Below, piece by piece: positions 21,602-34,200 of a stretch of DNA of 60,000 bases. This stretch comes from Symsagittifera roscoffensis. Lineage: Eukaryota; Xenacoelomorpha; Acoela; Convolutidae. The notes beneath the pieces were generated by a model. It was not told where the DNA came from. It saw nothing but the letters and a program-made list of their open reading frames with translations, and searched no databases. The DNA is taken from contig NC_087067.1 of NCBI RefSeq assembly GCF_963678635.1, positions 57,958,287 to 58,018,286 of the forward strand. Direction: 5' to 3'. Position numbers and translations under genes: made by a program. Each line of letters opens with the position of its first letter. The first letter of the stretch is position 1.

Positions 21602-23491
21602 ATTTTAGGACGAAAAGTGAAAATGTTGAGCTGGGCGAAACAGGCCGGTTTTTTCAAACAAAAACCTAATTAAGAAAAGTGTTTTCGACTATCTGAAAAA
21701 TTTGCGAATTCGACCTTTGTCCGATACACATTTCTCTATAAGGCTCAGAAAAACTTTTTGCTGATATCGTTTTAAATTTCATAAGTTGAAAAGCAGTGAA
21801 TTTCACAATTTTTACCTTAAGGGTTTTGACTCGACAACTAATTCTAAGAAAGCTTAATTGGCCGAATTTTTTGTTGAAGGAAATTTTTTTAAACCAAAAT
21901 CAAATTTTTTGTAATTCACCAGCATAGCAGGAAGTTTGCTTTTTAATGTATCCAAAAGTTGAATTCAGTTGCAGTTTTCCATTTATTGATTTTTGATCAA
22001 GGTCTTGTTTTTGTCTTTATTAGTTTAGATTGCCGAGTTCTTGTAAAAAAAAACATTATCGCAGAATCTTTTTGTTTTTCAATGATTTCAGCTTAACAAG
22101 AAATGTTTAAAAATAAGCATTCGCAGTTTTTGTCTGCCTGAATGCAATAGAGAACAAAACTTGACATGGAACGAATTTTTCGGCAATGGCAGTAGAATGA
22201 GTTTAAAATAGCTCAGACGTCCGGAACTTAAAAAAAAAATTGAAACCAATTTTTCTCTTTTCACTTCAGCATAGCTATTACTGTTTTTTTCCGGTCTGAA
22301 AATGCTTGTCATAGCACAATTATGATCATTTTATTCTGATCATAACAGTAAAAAACCTATAAATTCTCAAATAGCCGTTTTTATCGAAAACGGTTTTTTT
22401 TTCTCAAAACAAGTTTGTTTTACAGATTTCAGCCCATAGAAAATGCTTTTGTTTCTTTTTTCTTCAACATAGTGAAACTGTGCATGATTAGGAAATCAAC
22501 TAATCCAGAAATAGCCCGCATACAAAAAACACAAAATTACTGGTGGATGTAGAGAAAATTGAACGTGAACTAGTAAAAAAGGCACTGACCCAAAAACTTT
22601 ATTTGGCTCAATGACAAGTTTTGCAAATTTCTTGTTTTTGAAAAAAATTATTTGGGGGATTGTTGGACAACTCGTTCAATGAGGTTGCCCCCCAAAACTA
22701 TGTACTTTTTCATTGATCAATGTTCTGAGAACTAACAATTGCTTTTTTCCAACCTTAAAATTTTGGTTTTGGCTCACCTCCAATTTCCTCAAAACACGTT
22801 TTTTTCAAAAAGCTCATTTTAAGGGTCCTGAAAAGCTCGAAGCAAGGTTTTAGCAAATGATGAGTCTAAAAATCTATTGCTGATTTCACCAGGGCTTCTT
22901 TCCGAGAAAGTTGAATTTGAAGAAAAAAGTTCCCAACCTCAACTTTTTGACCTGGGTCATCTCCAATTTTCTCGAAATCTCTTTTTTCAAAAAAATTGAT
23001 ATTATGCATCTTTGGAGAGCGCTAAGCACGGGCTTAGCGAATATGCAATCAAATGTTATTTTGCTGGTTTTACCAGGGCTTCCTTCCGAGAAAATTGAAT
23101 GTGAATTAAAAAAAGTGCCCAACCCCAACGTTTTGCCATGGCTCACCTCCAATTTTCTCAAAACTCTTTTTATCAAAAAATTGATATTATGCATTACTGG
23201 AGAGCGCTAAGCATGGGCTTAGCGAATAAACAATCAAATGTTATTTTTGCTGGTTTTACCAGGGCTTCATTCCGAGAAAATTGAAATTGAATTTTAAAAA
23301 AAGTGCCCAACCCCAACTTTTTGCAATGGCTCACCTCCAATTTTCTCAAAACTCCTTTTTTCAAAAAGCTTATACTAGGGGTCGTTGGAAAGCTCCAAGC
23401 AAGTGCTTTGCGACTAATTATTCAAAAATTTTATAGCGGGATTCCACAGGGCTTCATTTTGCCTGACTAACAGTCTAATTTTTTTTTTGTA

Positions 23492-24000
23492 GTCAAAATG
23501 TGACCATTTTAGGACGAAAAAAGAAAATGTTGTTTTTTGCTTTGAAAACAGAACTGAATAATAAAAATAGTGTCAGATTCGACTTCTCTGCTAAAAATTG
23601 CATGTTCTGGTCTTTTTTAAATAATACTTTTATTCTCAACTAAATTTATGGTGAATCACTTGAAACCTGATCGTGTTGTCAGAGTTACTAAACTTTATTG
23701 CAGAGTATCGAGGTTTTGATGAAAATTTTTACGCAATGTTTTCTTACAAGTTAGATGGACGCAACTGCCCAAGAGAAGCTCAACCATATAAATTTTTTCG
23801 ATATCCGATAAATTTTCGTTGAGAAATGATCTTTTTTCTCCCGCCAATCAGGCTGCTATCAAATTTTTTTTTCTAAGACTCATAACTTTTTGAGTGATAA
23901 TCACTTTGATCTGATTGTAGAACCAATCAAAAGATCATGACTAGAGTTTTTTGAAACACTCCCAGTTTTTGCCATACGATCAGAAAAAAGGTGTTTTCTA
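23492..24000 (+). repeat. Dispersed module, right copy (partner at 4985-5400)
   Basis: It starts with GTCAAAATGTGACC (23492-23505) and ATTTTAGGAC, then shows the same order of diverged blocks as 4985-5400. The rest of the segment to 24560 is A/T-rich with no gene, tandem repeat or motif that I can support. Confidence 0.6.
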
Positions 24001-24560
24001 CTAATCGCAACTTTTGCGAAAATTGACTTTTGTCCTAATTCTGAGTTTTCCCTCATGTAATTGAAGTTTTCCTTTCAATTAAGAAACATACGTTATTTGG
24101 AAGCACAATTGTGTTATTGAATAAGAAAGTAGCTGTGTGGTGACGAAGAATCTTCTCTTTTAGTATCTAAAAATACCTATTAGCGAAGCCGTACTAAAAA
24201 CAAGAAATCCCTTCAAAGTAGCCAATTAGATCATTGAATTCTGCAATTATTTTTGAACAAATTATCAGTTTGAGCAAGCCAGGTAGCTATCGAAGCAAAT
24301 CCAGCAGATACGGACTGATAATAAAAGCAAATTAAATTGTGCTATAAGCAGTATAATTTCGGTTTAATTTTTTTTTTTTCAAACATAAGTCCAAACCTTT
24401 AGTTTTCGCTTAACTTGTCCATAATGTTTGGCAAAATATGATCTGAAACGCTGCATTGAGAGGAGTTTGTCACCTGTTAACATCTATATAGGATTAAAAT
24501 GAGCCTTGGACGATTAAAAATTGACTTTTATACAGTTTTTTACTTTGTACATGTTTTTCG
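24001..24560. other. A/T-rich non-coding stretch
   Basis: No open frame, tandem repeat or recognisable element on either strand. It separates the dispersed module from satellite E. Confidence 0.5.
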
Positions 24561-25677
24561 ATTAAGCACTTATGGTAGGTGCTTTTTGTGCAGACTCGAC
24601 TCAAAACTGTTTTTTCATAAAAACAGCATTGTTATAGTGCATATTATAAAAACCTTGCCATTTTGACCGGTTTCATAATGAAAGCTATCAGTCAGCCAGT
24701 CGTGGGCCATACTGTCTTCCAGTACCCATTTTTGCTCGTTTTGACAGGTCTTTGAATTTTTTTTGTGAAGACCTCCGTTCTAGTTGAGGATCCGTACATG
24801 GGACCATGTCTTGACTTTTATAAATATTGCAGCTAGGATGATACAACTTCGAAGTTAAGCGTAGAATAGACCAGTGTTCATGATGTTAGCATCATGAGTA
24901 CGGTTGAAATAGGTTTAGTCAGGTTTTTAAGTCAATTTTTGTTTTTACAGGTCTTTTTTTTTAATGAGTATACATCAGTCTTTTAAGAAGAACTCTTCGT
25001 AGAGATGGCGGATTTACGTGAGAGGGGTTTCATTAGTTTGTTCTTGAGAAGGGTTTTCTCCTAGTACCCGAATTTGTTTGTTTTGATAGGTATTTAGGAA
25101 AAATATATGCATAATTATTAGAGAAACGTTGAAACCAATTGAAGGGCTCGATAAAAGATGTGATAACTCGTAGTATATTGAAGCTAGGATGCTGAAACTT
25201 TGAGGTTAAGCGTAACATACAACTGTATTGACGATGTTATCATCAGATTTACTGTTAATATTTTTTTCAGTCCTTTTTTTGGTCATTTTTGTTGTTGCAG
25301 GCCTTTTTTTTTTTTAATCAGTACACATCAGTTTTTTAAGAAGAATTCGTCGTAGAGAAGACGGATTTAAGTGAGAGGGTTATCTAGTTCGGTGTTGAGC
25401 AGGGATTTCTGCTAGTACCCGAGTGTCTTTGTTTCGATAGGTATTCAGGAAAAATATATGCATATTTATTAGAGAAACGTTGAAACCAATTGAAGGGCTC
25501 GATAAAAGATGTGATAACTCGTAGTATATTGAAGCTAGGATGCTGAAACTTTGAGGTTAAGCGTAACATACAACTGTATTGAAGATGTTATCATCAGATT
25601 TACTGTTAAAATTTTTGGCTCTTTTTCCTTTTCCCCCCACCTCACACGGGGTTGCACTTATAGGAATAGGAGGCTGC

Positions 25678-26715
25678 ATGTTAGAGGTACTCTATGACTA
25701 TTTGAAAAACAGGAAACAGTTTGTACGAGTAGACAATATCAGCTCAAAAGTTTTAGAAGTCACTAGTTGTGCTCCCCAAGGATCACTTTTAGGACCACTG
25801 CTCTTTTGCATTTTTATTAACGACCTACCTGAAGTACTCAAATTCTCTGAACCATATATTTTTGCGGATGATCTTAAACTACTTTCCATCAAAAAAACAT
25901 CAATTGAAATTCAAGAAGATCTGGACAAACTTCAGCAGTGGGTAACTGAAAACAAAATGGAATTAGCACTAGATAAATGTGCAAAAGTAAGTTTTAGGGG
26001 CGGAGACGCTAACTCTATGCTTTTTGGTGTAGTGCTTGGAACATCGATGGTTGTGAAAGATCTGGGAATTTTTGTGTCGGGCGATTTAAGTTGGAAGGTA
26101 CATATTGAAACAAGATTAAAGAAGGCAAACCAAGTACTGTACCTCCTGAGAAGAAACCTATCAGCAAAGATAAATACGTTTGTAAAGTTAGGCCTGTATA
26201 AGTCACTAATACTCCCAGTGTTATTATACGGACTCTCATGTACACATATATCGAGGGGGGATCAATTGCAGTTGGAGCGATTTCAAAAGAAAGTAATCCG
26301 TTGGATCACTGGAATTAAAACGGGAGTGTACATCAACGAATTACGCTTGCTAAACATTTTACCCCTGCCCATGTTCATCCAGCTAAATAACATCTTACTT
26401 CTTGCCAGTCTTGATTCTAATGAACGAAATGAAATAGTGTTAAACAGGCGAACCACACGGGCTAGAAATACAGAAATTTTTGAGATGCGAAAAGTGAGAA
26501 CGGGAAAAGCGAGAAACGAATTTGCTTTCAGAACCAGTAGGATTGTAAATCGATTAGAACCATATATTCATTTTGATAAACGAATCGGCCTCAAGACGAG
26601 AATTTTAAACACGATGTGGAAATTTGTAAACGAGAGATTTTCAGAAATGACAACGTGCACGTGGCAATTATTCTGTGATTGTATCACGTGCAGAAACAAA
26701 TGGACATTGTTTTAG
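25678..26715 (+). pseudogene. 5'-truncated LINE (non-LTR) reverse transcriptase
   Basis: An open frame of 345 residues from the first ATG after the left inverted repeat; the frame is also open upstream but there it reads satellite and TIR sequence. Visible RT blocks are 'LKNRKQFV', 'CAPQGSLLGPLLF' (residues 31-43), 'INDLP', and the catalytic FADD at 62-65, followed by thumb sequence and a C-terminal Cys-rich end ('TCTW' then 'CDCITCR'). The pattern is that of Jockey/CR1-like LINEs. The endonuclease domain and the N-terminal RT fingers, including the first catalytic Asp, are missing, so it is not an active enzyme although the remaining frame is undisturbed over 1 kb. It is embedded 35 bp from the left TIR. 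Confidence 0.85.
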
Positions 26716-26761
26716 AGAAGACGCCGGGGCCAAGAATCCCAACAGCAGTGCTGTGAATCCC

Positions 26762-26784
26762 CAACAACAACAACAACAACAACA
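26762..26784 (+). repeat. (CAA)7 microsatellite, likely LINE 3' tail
   Basis: Seven CAA units lie 46 bp after the RT stop codon. Short simple repeats are a common 3' terminus of CR1/Jockey/RTE-like LINEs. About 145 bp of other sequence separate it from the right inverted repeat, so the LINE copy probably ends here inside a pre-existing transposon. Confidence 0.8.
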
Positions 26785-27754
26785 CGAGCATCAATTTTAT
26801 GGTGTAACGAGTTGTTTTACAAGGTTAATTATGAAGACCAAATATGTTTGCCATGGCCTTTCTAGTCCGTATGCCAAATTTCATAACAATCGAATAATGT
26901 GAACAAATTTTTCATTTGTAAAATTTTTCAGGTGGGGGGAAAAGGAAAAAGAGCCAAATTTTTTCAGTCCTTTTTTTTGGTCATTTTTTGTTGTTGCAGG
27001 CCTTTTTTTTAATCAGTACACATCAGTTTTTTAAGAAGAACTCGTCGTAGAGAAGACGGATTTAAGTGAGAGGGGTATCATTAGTTCGGTATTGAGCAGG
27101 GCTTTCTCCTAGTACCCGAATTTCTTTGTTTTGATAGTATTTGGGAAAATTATATGCATATTTATTAGAGAAACGTTGAAACCAGTTGACGGGCTCGATA
27201 AAAGATGTGATAACTCATAGTATATTGAAGCTAGGATGATAAAACTTTGAGGTCAATTATAAAATACAACTGTATTGATGATGTTATCATCAGATTTAAT
27301 GTTAAAATGTTTTCAGTCACTTTTTTTGGTCATTTTTTGTTGTTGCCGGTCTTTTTTTTTAATCAGTACACATCAGTTTTTTAAGAAGAACTCGTCGTAG
27401 AGAAGACGGATTTAAGTGAGAGGGGTATCTTTAGTCGGTATTGAGCAGGGCTTTCTCCTAGTACCCGAGTTTGTTTGTTTTTGTAAGTATTGAGGAAAAA
27501 TATATGCATATTTATTAGAGAAACTTTAAAACCAGTTGAAGAGCCAGATAACAGATTTGATAACTCAATGTGCATTGAAGATAGATTAATGAAACTTTGA
27601 CTTTAAGCGTAAAATATAACAGTATTGATGATGTTGTTATCCGCTATGCTGTTTAAATAGTTTTAGTCAGTTTTTTTTCGTCAATTTTAGATGTTCATAT
27701 ATTTTTTATAAGCATCTCGTAGTACAATTGTTGAATTCAATTAGAGAACCACCA

Positions 27755-27895
27755 TTCGGATGATCCTTGTTGTGAATGTTGTTGTTGCTCTAGTTGTTGT
27801 CGTTGTTGCTTTAGTTGTTGCTGTTGTCGTTGTTGCTGTTGTTGTTGTCGCTGTTGTTGTTGTTTCGTTGTTGCTTTTGTTGTTGTTCTGAAATG
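27755..27895 (-). repeat. GTT/CAA-rich microsatellite, degenerate
   Basis: An imperfect (GTT)n tract with GCT, GTC and TTT variants on the + strand, i.e. (AAC)n on the minus strand. It produces the Thr-rich 67-codon minus frame, which is not a gene. It may be an old tail of an oppositely oriented LINE. Confidence 0.85.
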
Positions 27896-30639
27896 TGGTT
27901 TTAATTTTTTTTCTTAACTGCAAGGTACTTTTTTTGCGTAACATTCAGTTACTATCGGACCGTAAACGTCACGTAGTCTTTATTTGACAATGTCAAATAT
28001 GTCTTTTTATGTGTTCATCCTTCAAGCGATTTTTTGTGGTACAATTTTTTTTTCATTTTTTAGGACTGTGTGTGGCTAGTTTAGTCATCTTGATGTGTTT
28101 ATTATAGGTCCATTCAACAAATCTACTGGGTCAGCGATCGTTGCAGAAGCAAATTTGCGCTGAGGTGATTTTTTGTTCCAAAAAAATTGTCGTCACAGTA
28201 CTGGCAGTTTTTCTTTCTTTTTGGTCTTGACTACCAGACATTATTTGAGTTTTCACAAATTTGAAAGACAGTGGTGCCTTTTTGGGTTTGGTAAGGCCTT
28301 TATAACTTGTTAAGGGTACCTGGGAAGGCTTAATTTTTGATTTCACATTTTTTTTCCTGGAATCATGTCTTTTTATGTGTCTATCAGTGATGCGGTTTTT
28401 CTCGTTACACGTTTTTCCATTTTTGATCACAGTGACTGGGTGACATAGCTTTTTTGATGTGCTCATTTTTGTTCATTTATTCAAACCTACTAGTGTTGCG
28501 ATTGTTGCACTAGCGAATTTGCGCTGGAGTGATTTTGTCTTTATAAAGTTGCCACAAATTGGTAGTTTCCACTATCTTTTGGTCTTGGCTACTGAATGTT
28601 TCTTCAGTTTTGACATCTTTGAAATACCCAGGGACGCTTTTCCGGGGTGTTAATGGGTTGTGGACATGCTGACGGTTCCTGGGAGTACTATGTTTTTAAT
28701 TTTTGTATTGATGTTTATGAAATATGTCTTTTTTTTGTTCATCTTTGATGCGATTTTTTGTGGTACAAAATTTTTCATTTTTGAGGACAGTTTGTGGCTA
28801 GTTAAGTCATCTTGATGTGTTCATTGTTGGTTCATTCGTCAAATCTACTGGGTAGGCGATAGTTGCAGAAGCGAATTTGCGCTGTGTTGATTTTTTGTTT
28901 GAAAAAATTGTCGTCACAGTACTGGCAGTTTTTCTTTCTTTTTGGTCTTGACTACCAGACATTATTTGAGTTTTCACAAATTTGAAAGACAGTGGTGCCT
29001 TTTTGGGTTTGGTGATGCCTTTATAACTTGTTAAGGGTACCTGGGAAGGCTTAATTATTGATTTCACTTTTTTTCCTGGAATCATGTCTTTTTACGTGTC
29101 TATCAGTGATGCGGTTTTTCTCGTTACACGTTTTTCCAGTTTTGATCACAGTGACTGGCTGACATAGTTTTTTTGATGTGCTCATTTTTGTTCATTTATT
29201 CAATTCTACTAGTGTTGCGATTGTTCAACTAGCGAATTTGCGCTGGAGTGATTTTGTCTCAATAAAGTTGGCACAAATTGGTAGTTTCCACTATCTTTTG
29301 GTCTTGGCTACTGAATGTTTCTTCAGTTTTGACATCTTTAAAATACCCAGGGACGCTTTTTCGGGATGTTAATGCGTTGTAGACATGCTGACGGTTCCTG
29401 GGAGTACTGAGGTTTTAATTTTGGTATTTATGTTTCTGAAATATGACTTTTTTTGTGTTCATCTTTGATGCGATTTTTTGTGATACAAATTTTTCATTTT
29501 TGAGGACAGTGTGTGACTAGTTAAGTCATCTTGATGTGTTCATTGTTGTTTCATTCGTCAAATCTACTGGTTAGGCGATAGTTTCAGAAGCGAATTTGCG
29601 CTGTGGTGATTTTTTGTTCGAAAAAAATTGTCGTCACAGTACTGGCAGTTTTTCTTTCGTTTTGGTCTTGACTACCAGACTTTATTTGAGTTTTCACGAA
29701 TTTGAAAGACAGTGGTGCCTTTTTGGGTTTGGTGATGCCTTTATAACTTGTTAAGGGTACTTACGCAGGCTTAATTTTTTATTTCACTTTTTTTTTCCTG
29801 GAATCATGTCTTTTTATGTGTCTATCAGTGATGCGGTTTTTCTCATTACACGTTTTTCCATTTTTGATCACAGTGACTGACTGACATAGTTTTTTTTGAT
29901 GTGCTCATTTTTGTTCATTTAATGAATTCTACTAGTGTTGCGATTGTTGCACTAGCGAATTCGCGCTGGAGTGATTTTGTCTCAATAAAGTTGTCACAAA
30001 TTGGTAGTTTCCACTATCTTTTGGTCTTGGCTACTGAATGTTTCTTCAGTTTTGACATCTTTGAAATACCCAGGGACGCTTTTTCGGGGTGATAATGCGC
30101 TGTGGACATGCTGATGGTTCCTGGGAGTACTAAGTGTTTGATTTTGTTATGTGTGTTTCTTAATTATGTCTTTTTGTGTTCATCTTTGATGTGATTTTTT
30201 GTGGTACAATTTTTTTCATTTTTGAGGACAGCGTGTGGCTAGTTAAGTCATCTTGATGTGTTCAGTGTTGTTTCATTCGTCAAATCTACTGGTTAGGCAA
30301 TAGTTGCAGAAGCGAGTTTGCGCTGTGGTGATTTTTTGTTCGAAAAAAATTGTCGTCACAGTACTGGCAGTTTTTCTTTCTTTTTGGTCTTGACTGCCAG
30401 ACATTATTTGAGTTTTCACAAATTTGAAAGACAGTGGTGCCTTTTTGGGTTTGGTGATGCCTTTATAACTTGTTAAGGGTACCTGGGAAGACTTTATTAT
30501 TGATTTCGCTTTTTTTTCCTGGAATCATGACTTTTTATGTGTCTATCAGTGATGCGGTTTTTCTCGTTACAAGTTTTTCCATTTTTGATCACAGTGACTG
30601 GTTGACATAGCTTTTTTGATGTGCTCATTTTGTTCATTT

Positions 30640-31210
30640 ATTCAATTCTACTAGTGTTGCGATTGTTGCACTAGCGAATTTGCGCTAGAGTGATTTTGTC
30701 TCAATAAAGTTGTCACAAATTGGTAGTTTCCACTATCTTTTGGTCTTGGCTACTGAATGTTTCTTCAGTTTTGACATCTTTGAAATACCCAGGGACGAAT
30801 TTTTTCATTTTTGAGGACAGCGTGTGGCTAGTTAAGTCATCTTGATGTGTTCATTGTTGTTTCAATCGTCAAATCTACTGGGTAGGCGATAGTTGCAGAA
30901 GCGAATTTGCGCTGTGGTGATTTTTTGTTCGAAAAAAATTGTCGTCACAGTACTGGCAGTTTTTCTTTCTTTTTGGTCTTGACTGCCAGACATTATTTGA
31001 GTTTTTACAAATTTGAAAGACAGTGGTGCCTTTTTGGGTTTGGTGATGCCTTTATAACTTGTTAAGGGTACCTGGGAAGGCTTAATTTTTGTTTTCACTT
31101 TTTTTTCCCGGAATCATGTCTTTTTATGTGTCTATCAGTGATGCGGTTTTTCTCGTTACACGTTTTTCCATGTTTGATCACAGTGACTGGCTGACATAGT
31201 TTTTTTGATG
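30640..31210. repeat. Shortened satellite D unit
   Basis: Half-2 to half-2 spacing is about 589 bp here instead of about 720. The join is at about 30796, where 'cccagggacg' runs directly into 'aattttttcatttttgagg', removing roughly 130 bp including the CTTTTTCGGGG stretch. Confidence 0.85.
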
Positions 31211-34200
31211 TGCTCATTTTTGTTCATTTATTCAATTCTCATCGTGTTGCGATTGTTGCACTAGCAAATTTGCGCTGGAGTGATTTTGTCTCAATAAAGT
31301 TGTCACAAATTGGTAGTTTCCACTATCTTTTGGTCTTGGCTACTGAATGTTTCTTCAGTTTTGACATCTTTGAAGTACACAGGGACGCTTTTTCGGGGTG
31401 TTAATGCGTTGTGGACGTGCTGACGGTTCCTGGGAGTACCAAGTTATTAATTTTGGTTCTTGTGTTTCTGAAATATGTCTTTTTTTGTGTTCAGCTTTGA
31501 TGCGATTTTTTGTGGTACAAATTTTTTCATTTTTGAGGACAGCGTGTGGCTAGTTAAGTCATCTTGATGTGTTCATTGTTGTTTCATTCGTCAAATCTAC
31601 TGGGTAGGCGATAGTTGCAGAAGCGAATTTGCGCTGTGGTGATTTTTTGTTCGAAAAAAATTGTCGTCACAGTACTGGCAATTTTTCTTTCTTTTTGGTC
31701 TTGACTGCCAGACATTATTTGAGTTTTCACAAATTTGAAAGACAGTGGTGCCTTTTTGGGTTTGGTGATGCCTTTATAACTTGTTAAGGGTACCTGGAAA
31801 GGCTTAATTTTTGATTTCACTTTTTTTCCCGGAATCATGTCTTTTTATGTGTCTATCAGTGATGCGGTTTTTCTCGTTACACGTTTTTCCATGTTTGATC
31901 ACAGTGACTGGCTGACATAGTTTTTTTGATGTGCTCACTTTTGTTCATTTATTCAATTCTACTCGTGTTGCGATTGTTGCACTAGCAAATTTGCGCTGGA
32001 GTGATTTTGTCTCAATAAAGTTGTCACAAATTGGTAGTTTCCACTATCTTTTGTTCTTGGCTACTGAATGTTTCTTCAGTTTTGACATCTTTGAAATACC
32101 CAAGGACGCTTTTTCGGGGTGTTAATGCGTTGTGGACGTGCTGACGGTTCCTGTGAGTACTAATTTTTTAATTTTGGTTCTTGTGTTTCTGAAATATGTC
32201 TTTTTTTGTGTGCATCTTTGATGCGATTTTTTGTGGTACAAATTTTTTCATTTTTGAGGACAGCGTGTGGCTAGTTAAGTCATCTTGATGTGTTCATTGT
32301 TGTGTCATTCGTCAAATCTACTGGGAAGGCGATAGTTGCAGAAGCGAATTTGCGCTGTGGTGATTTTTTGTTCGAAAAAAATTGTCGTCACAGTACTGGC
32401 AGTTTTTCTTTCTTTTTGGTCTTGACTGCCAGACATTATTTGAGTTTTCACAAATTTGAAAGACAGTGGTGCCGTTTTGGGTTTGGTGATGCCTTTATAA
32501 CTTGTTAAGGGTACCTGGGAAGGCTTAATTATTGATTCCACTTTTTTTTCCTGGAATCATGTCTTTTTATGTGTCTATCAGTGATGCGGTTTTTCTCGTT
32601 ACACGTTTTTCCATGTATGATCACAGTGACTGGCTGACATAGGTTTTTTGATATGCTCATTTTTGTTCATATATTCAATTCTACTAGTGTTGCGATTGTT
32701 GCACCAGTGAATTCGCGATGGAGTGATTTTGTCTCAATAAAGTTGTCACAAATTGGTAGTTTCCACTATCTTTTGGTCCTGGCTACTGAATGTTTCTTCA
32801 GTTTTGACATCTTTGAAATACCCAGGGACGCTTTTTCGGGGTGTTAAATCGTTGTGGACCTGATGACGGTTCCTGGGAGTACTAAGTTTTTAATTTTGGT
32901 ATTTATGTTTCTGAATTATGTCTTTTTTGTGTTCATCTTTGATGCGATTTTTTGTGGTACAAATTTTTTCATTTTTGAGGACAGCGTGTGGCTAGTTAAG
33001 TCATCTTGATGTGTTCATTTTCATTGTTGTTTCATTCGTCAAATCTACTGGTTAGGCGATAGTTGCAGAAGCCAATTTGCGCTGTGGGGATTTTTTGTTC
33101 GAAAAAAATTGTCACAGTACTGGCAGTTTTTCTTTCTTTTTGGTCTTGACTGCCAGACATTATTTGAGTTTTCACAAATTTGAAAGACAGTGGTGCCTTT
33201 TTGGATTTGGTGATGCCTTTATAACTTGTTAAGGGTACCTGGGAAGGCTTAATTATTGATTTCACTTTTTTTTTCCTGGAATCATGTCTTTTTATGTGTC
33301 TATCAGTGATGCGGTTTTTCTCGTTACAAGTTTTTCCATTTTTGATCACAGTGACTGGCTGACATAGTTTTTTGAGGTGCTCATTTTTGTTCATTTATTC
33401 AATTATACTAGTGTTGCGATTGTTGCACCAGCGAATTTGCGCTGGAGTGATTTGTCTCAATAAAGTTGTCACAAATTGGTAGTTTCCACTATCTTTTGGT
33501 CTTGGCTACTGAATGTTTCTTCAGTTTTGACATCTTTGAAATACCCAGGGACGCTTTTTCGGGGAAGTTAATGCGTTGTGGACATGCTGGCGGTTCCTGC
33601 GAGTACTGTGTTTTTAATTTTGGTATTGATGTTTATGAAATATGTCTTTTTTTTGTTCATCTTTGATGCGATTTTTTGTGGTACAAATTTTTCATTTTTG
33701 AGGACAGTGTGTGGCTAATTAAGTCATCTTGATGTGTTCATTGTTGTTTCATTCGTCAAATCTACTGGGTAGGCGATAGTTGCAGAAGCGAATTTGCGCT
33801 GTGGTGATTTTTTGTTCGAAAAAAATTGTCGTCACAGTACTGGCAGTTTTTTTTTCGTTTTGGTCTTGACTACCAGACATTATTTGAGTTTTCACATATT
33901 TGAAAGACAGTGGTGCCTTTTTGGGTTTGGTGATGCCTTTATAACTTGTTAAGGGTAATTGGGAAGGCTTAATTTTTTATTTCACTTTTTTTCCTGGAAT
34001 CATGTCTTTTTATGTGTCTATCAGTGATGCGGTTTTTCTCGTTACACGTTTTTCCATTTTTGATCGTAGTGACTGGCTGACATAGTTTTTTTGATGTGCT
34101 CATTTTTGTTCATTTAATCAATTCTACTAGTGTTGCGATTGTCGCACTAGCGAATTCGCGCTGGAGTGATTTTGTCTCAATAAAGTTGTCACAAACTGGT

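Larger units (their letters stand above)
18966..23560. repeat. Satellite C: ~180-bp units inside a ~1.9-kb higher-order repeat
   Basis: The ~180-bp unit (anchors ACCAGGGCTTCATTCCGAG, CATGGCTCACCTCCAA and ATGCATCACTGGAGAGCGCT) occurs in three short blocks: about 19171-19560 (two units), 20950-21560 (three) and 22790-23470 (three). The sequence between blocks is itself repeated at an offset of about 1.9 kb. For example, the AAACCAATTTTTC stretch near 20300 recurs near 22234, GATCATTTTAT near 20413 recurs near 22324, and the unit anchors recur at 1904 bp. The 102-, 109- and 147-codon frames here are not supported as genes. Confidence 0.9.
25617..26955. mobile_element. TIR-flanked 1.34-kb insertion carrying an RT fragment
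   Basis: Positions 25617-25642 and 26930-26955 are perfect 26-bp inverted repeats starting GGCTCTTTTTCC (29 bp if the adjoining TTT/AAA is counted). AAATTTTT directly abuts both ends (25609-25616 and 26956-26963), compatible with an 8-bp target-site duplication. Removing the insertion and one AAATTTTT restores a satellite E sequence like the uninterrupted copy near 25252. An 8-bp duplication would suggest a hAT-like transposition mode, but the TIR sequence is not one I recognise, and the A/T-rich ends make the exact boundary ambiguous. No transposase is present. Confidence 0.75.
24561..27660. repeat. Satellite E, ~350-bp tandem repeat, ~5 units, interrupted
   Basis: Units begin near 24561 (divergent), 24916, 25265, 26961 and 27311, with a period of 347-350 bp. 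Shared anchors include TCCTAGTACCCGA, ATATATGCATA, TTAGAGAAACGTTGAAACCA and GATGTTATCATCAGATTTA. The 25265 unit and its successor are separated by the 1.34-kb insertion at 25617-26955. The minus frames of 61-64 codons inside units are repeat shadows. The left unit is the most diverged. Confidence 0.92.

Noticed and set aside
25033-25569. Paired 61-codon minus frames as duplicated genes
   Set aside because: They lie at the same phase of adjacent satellite E units and are repeat shadows.
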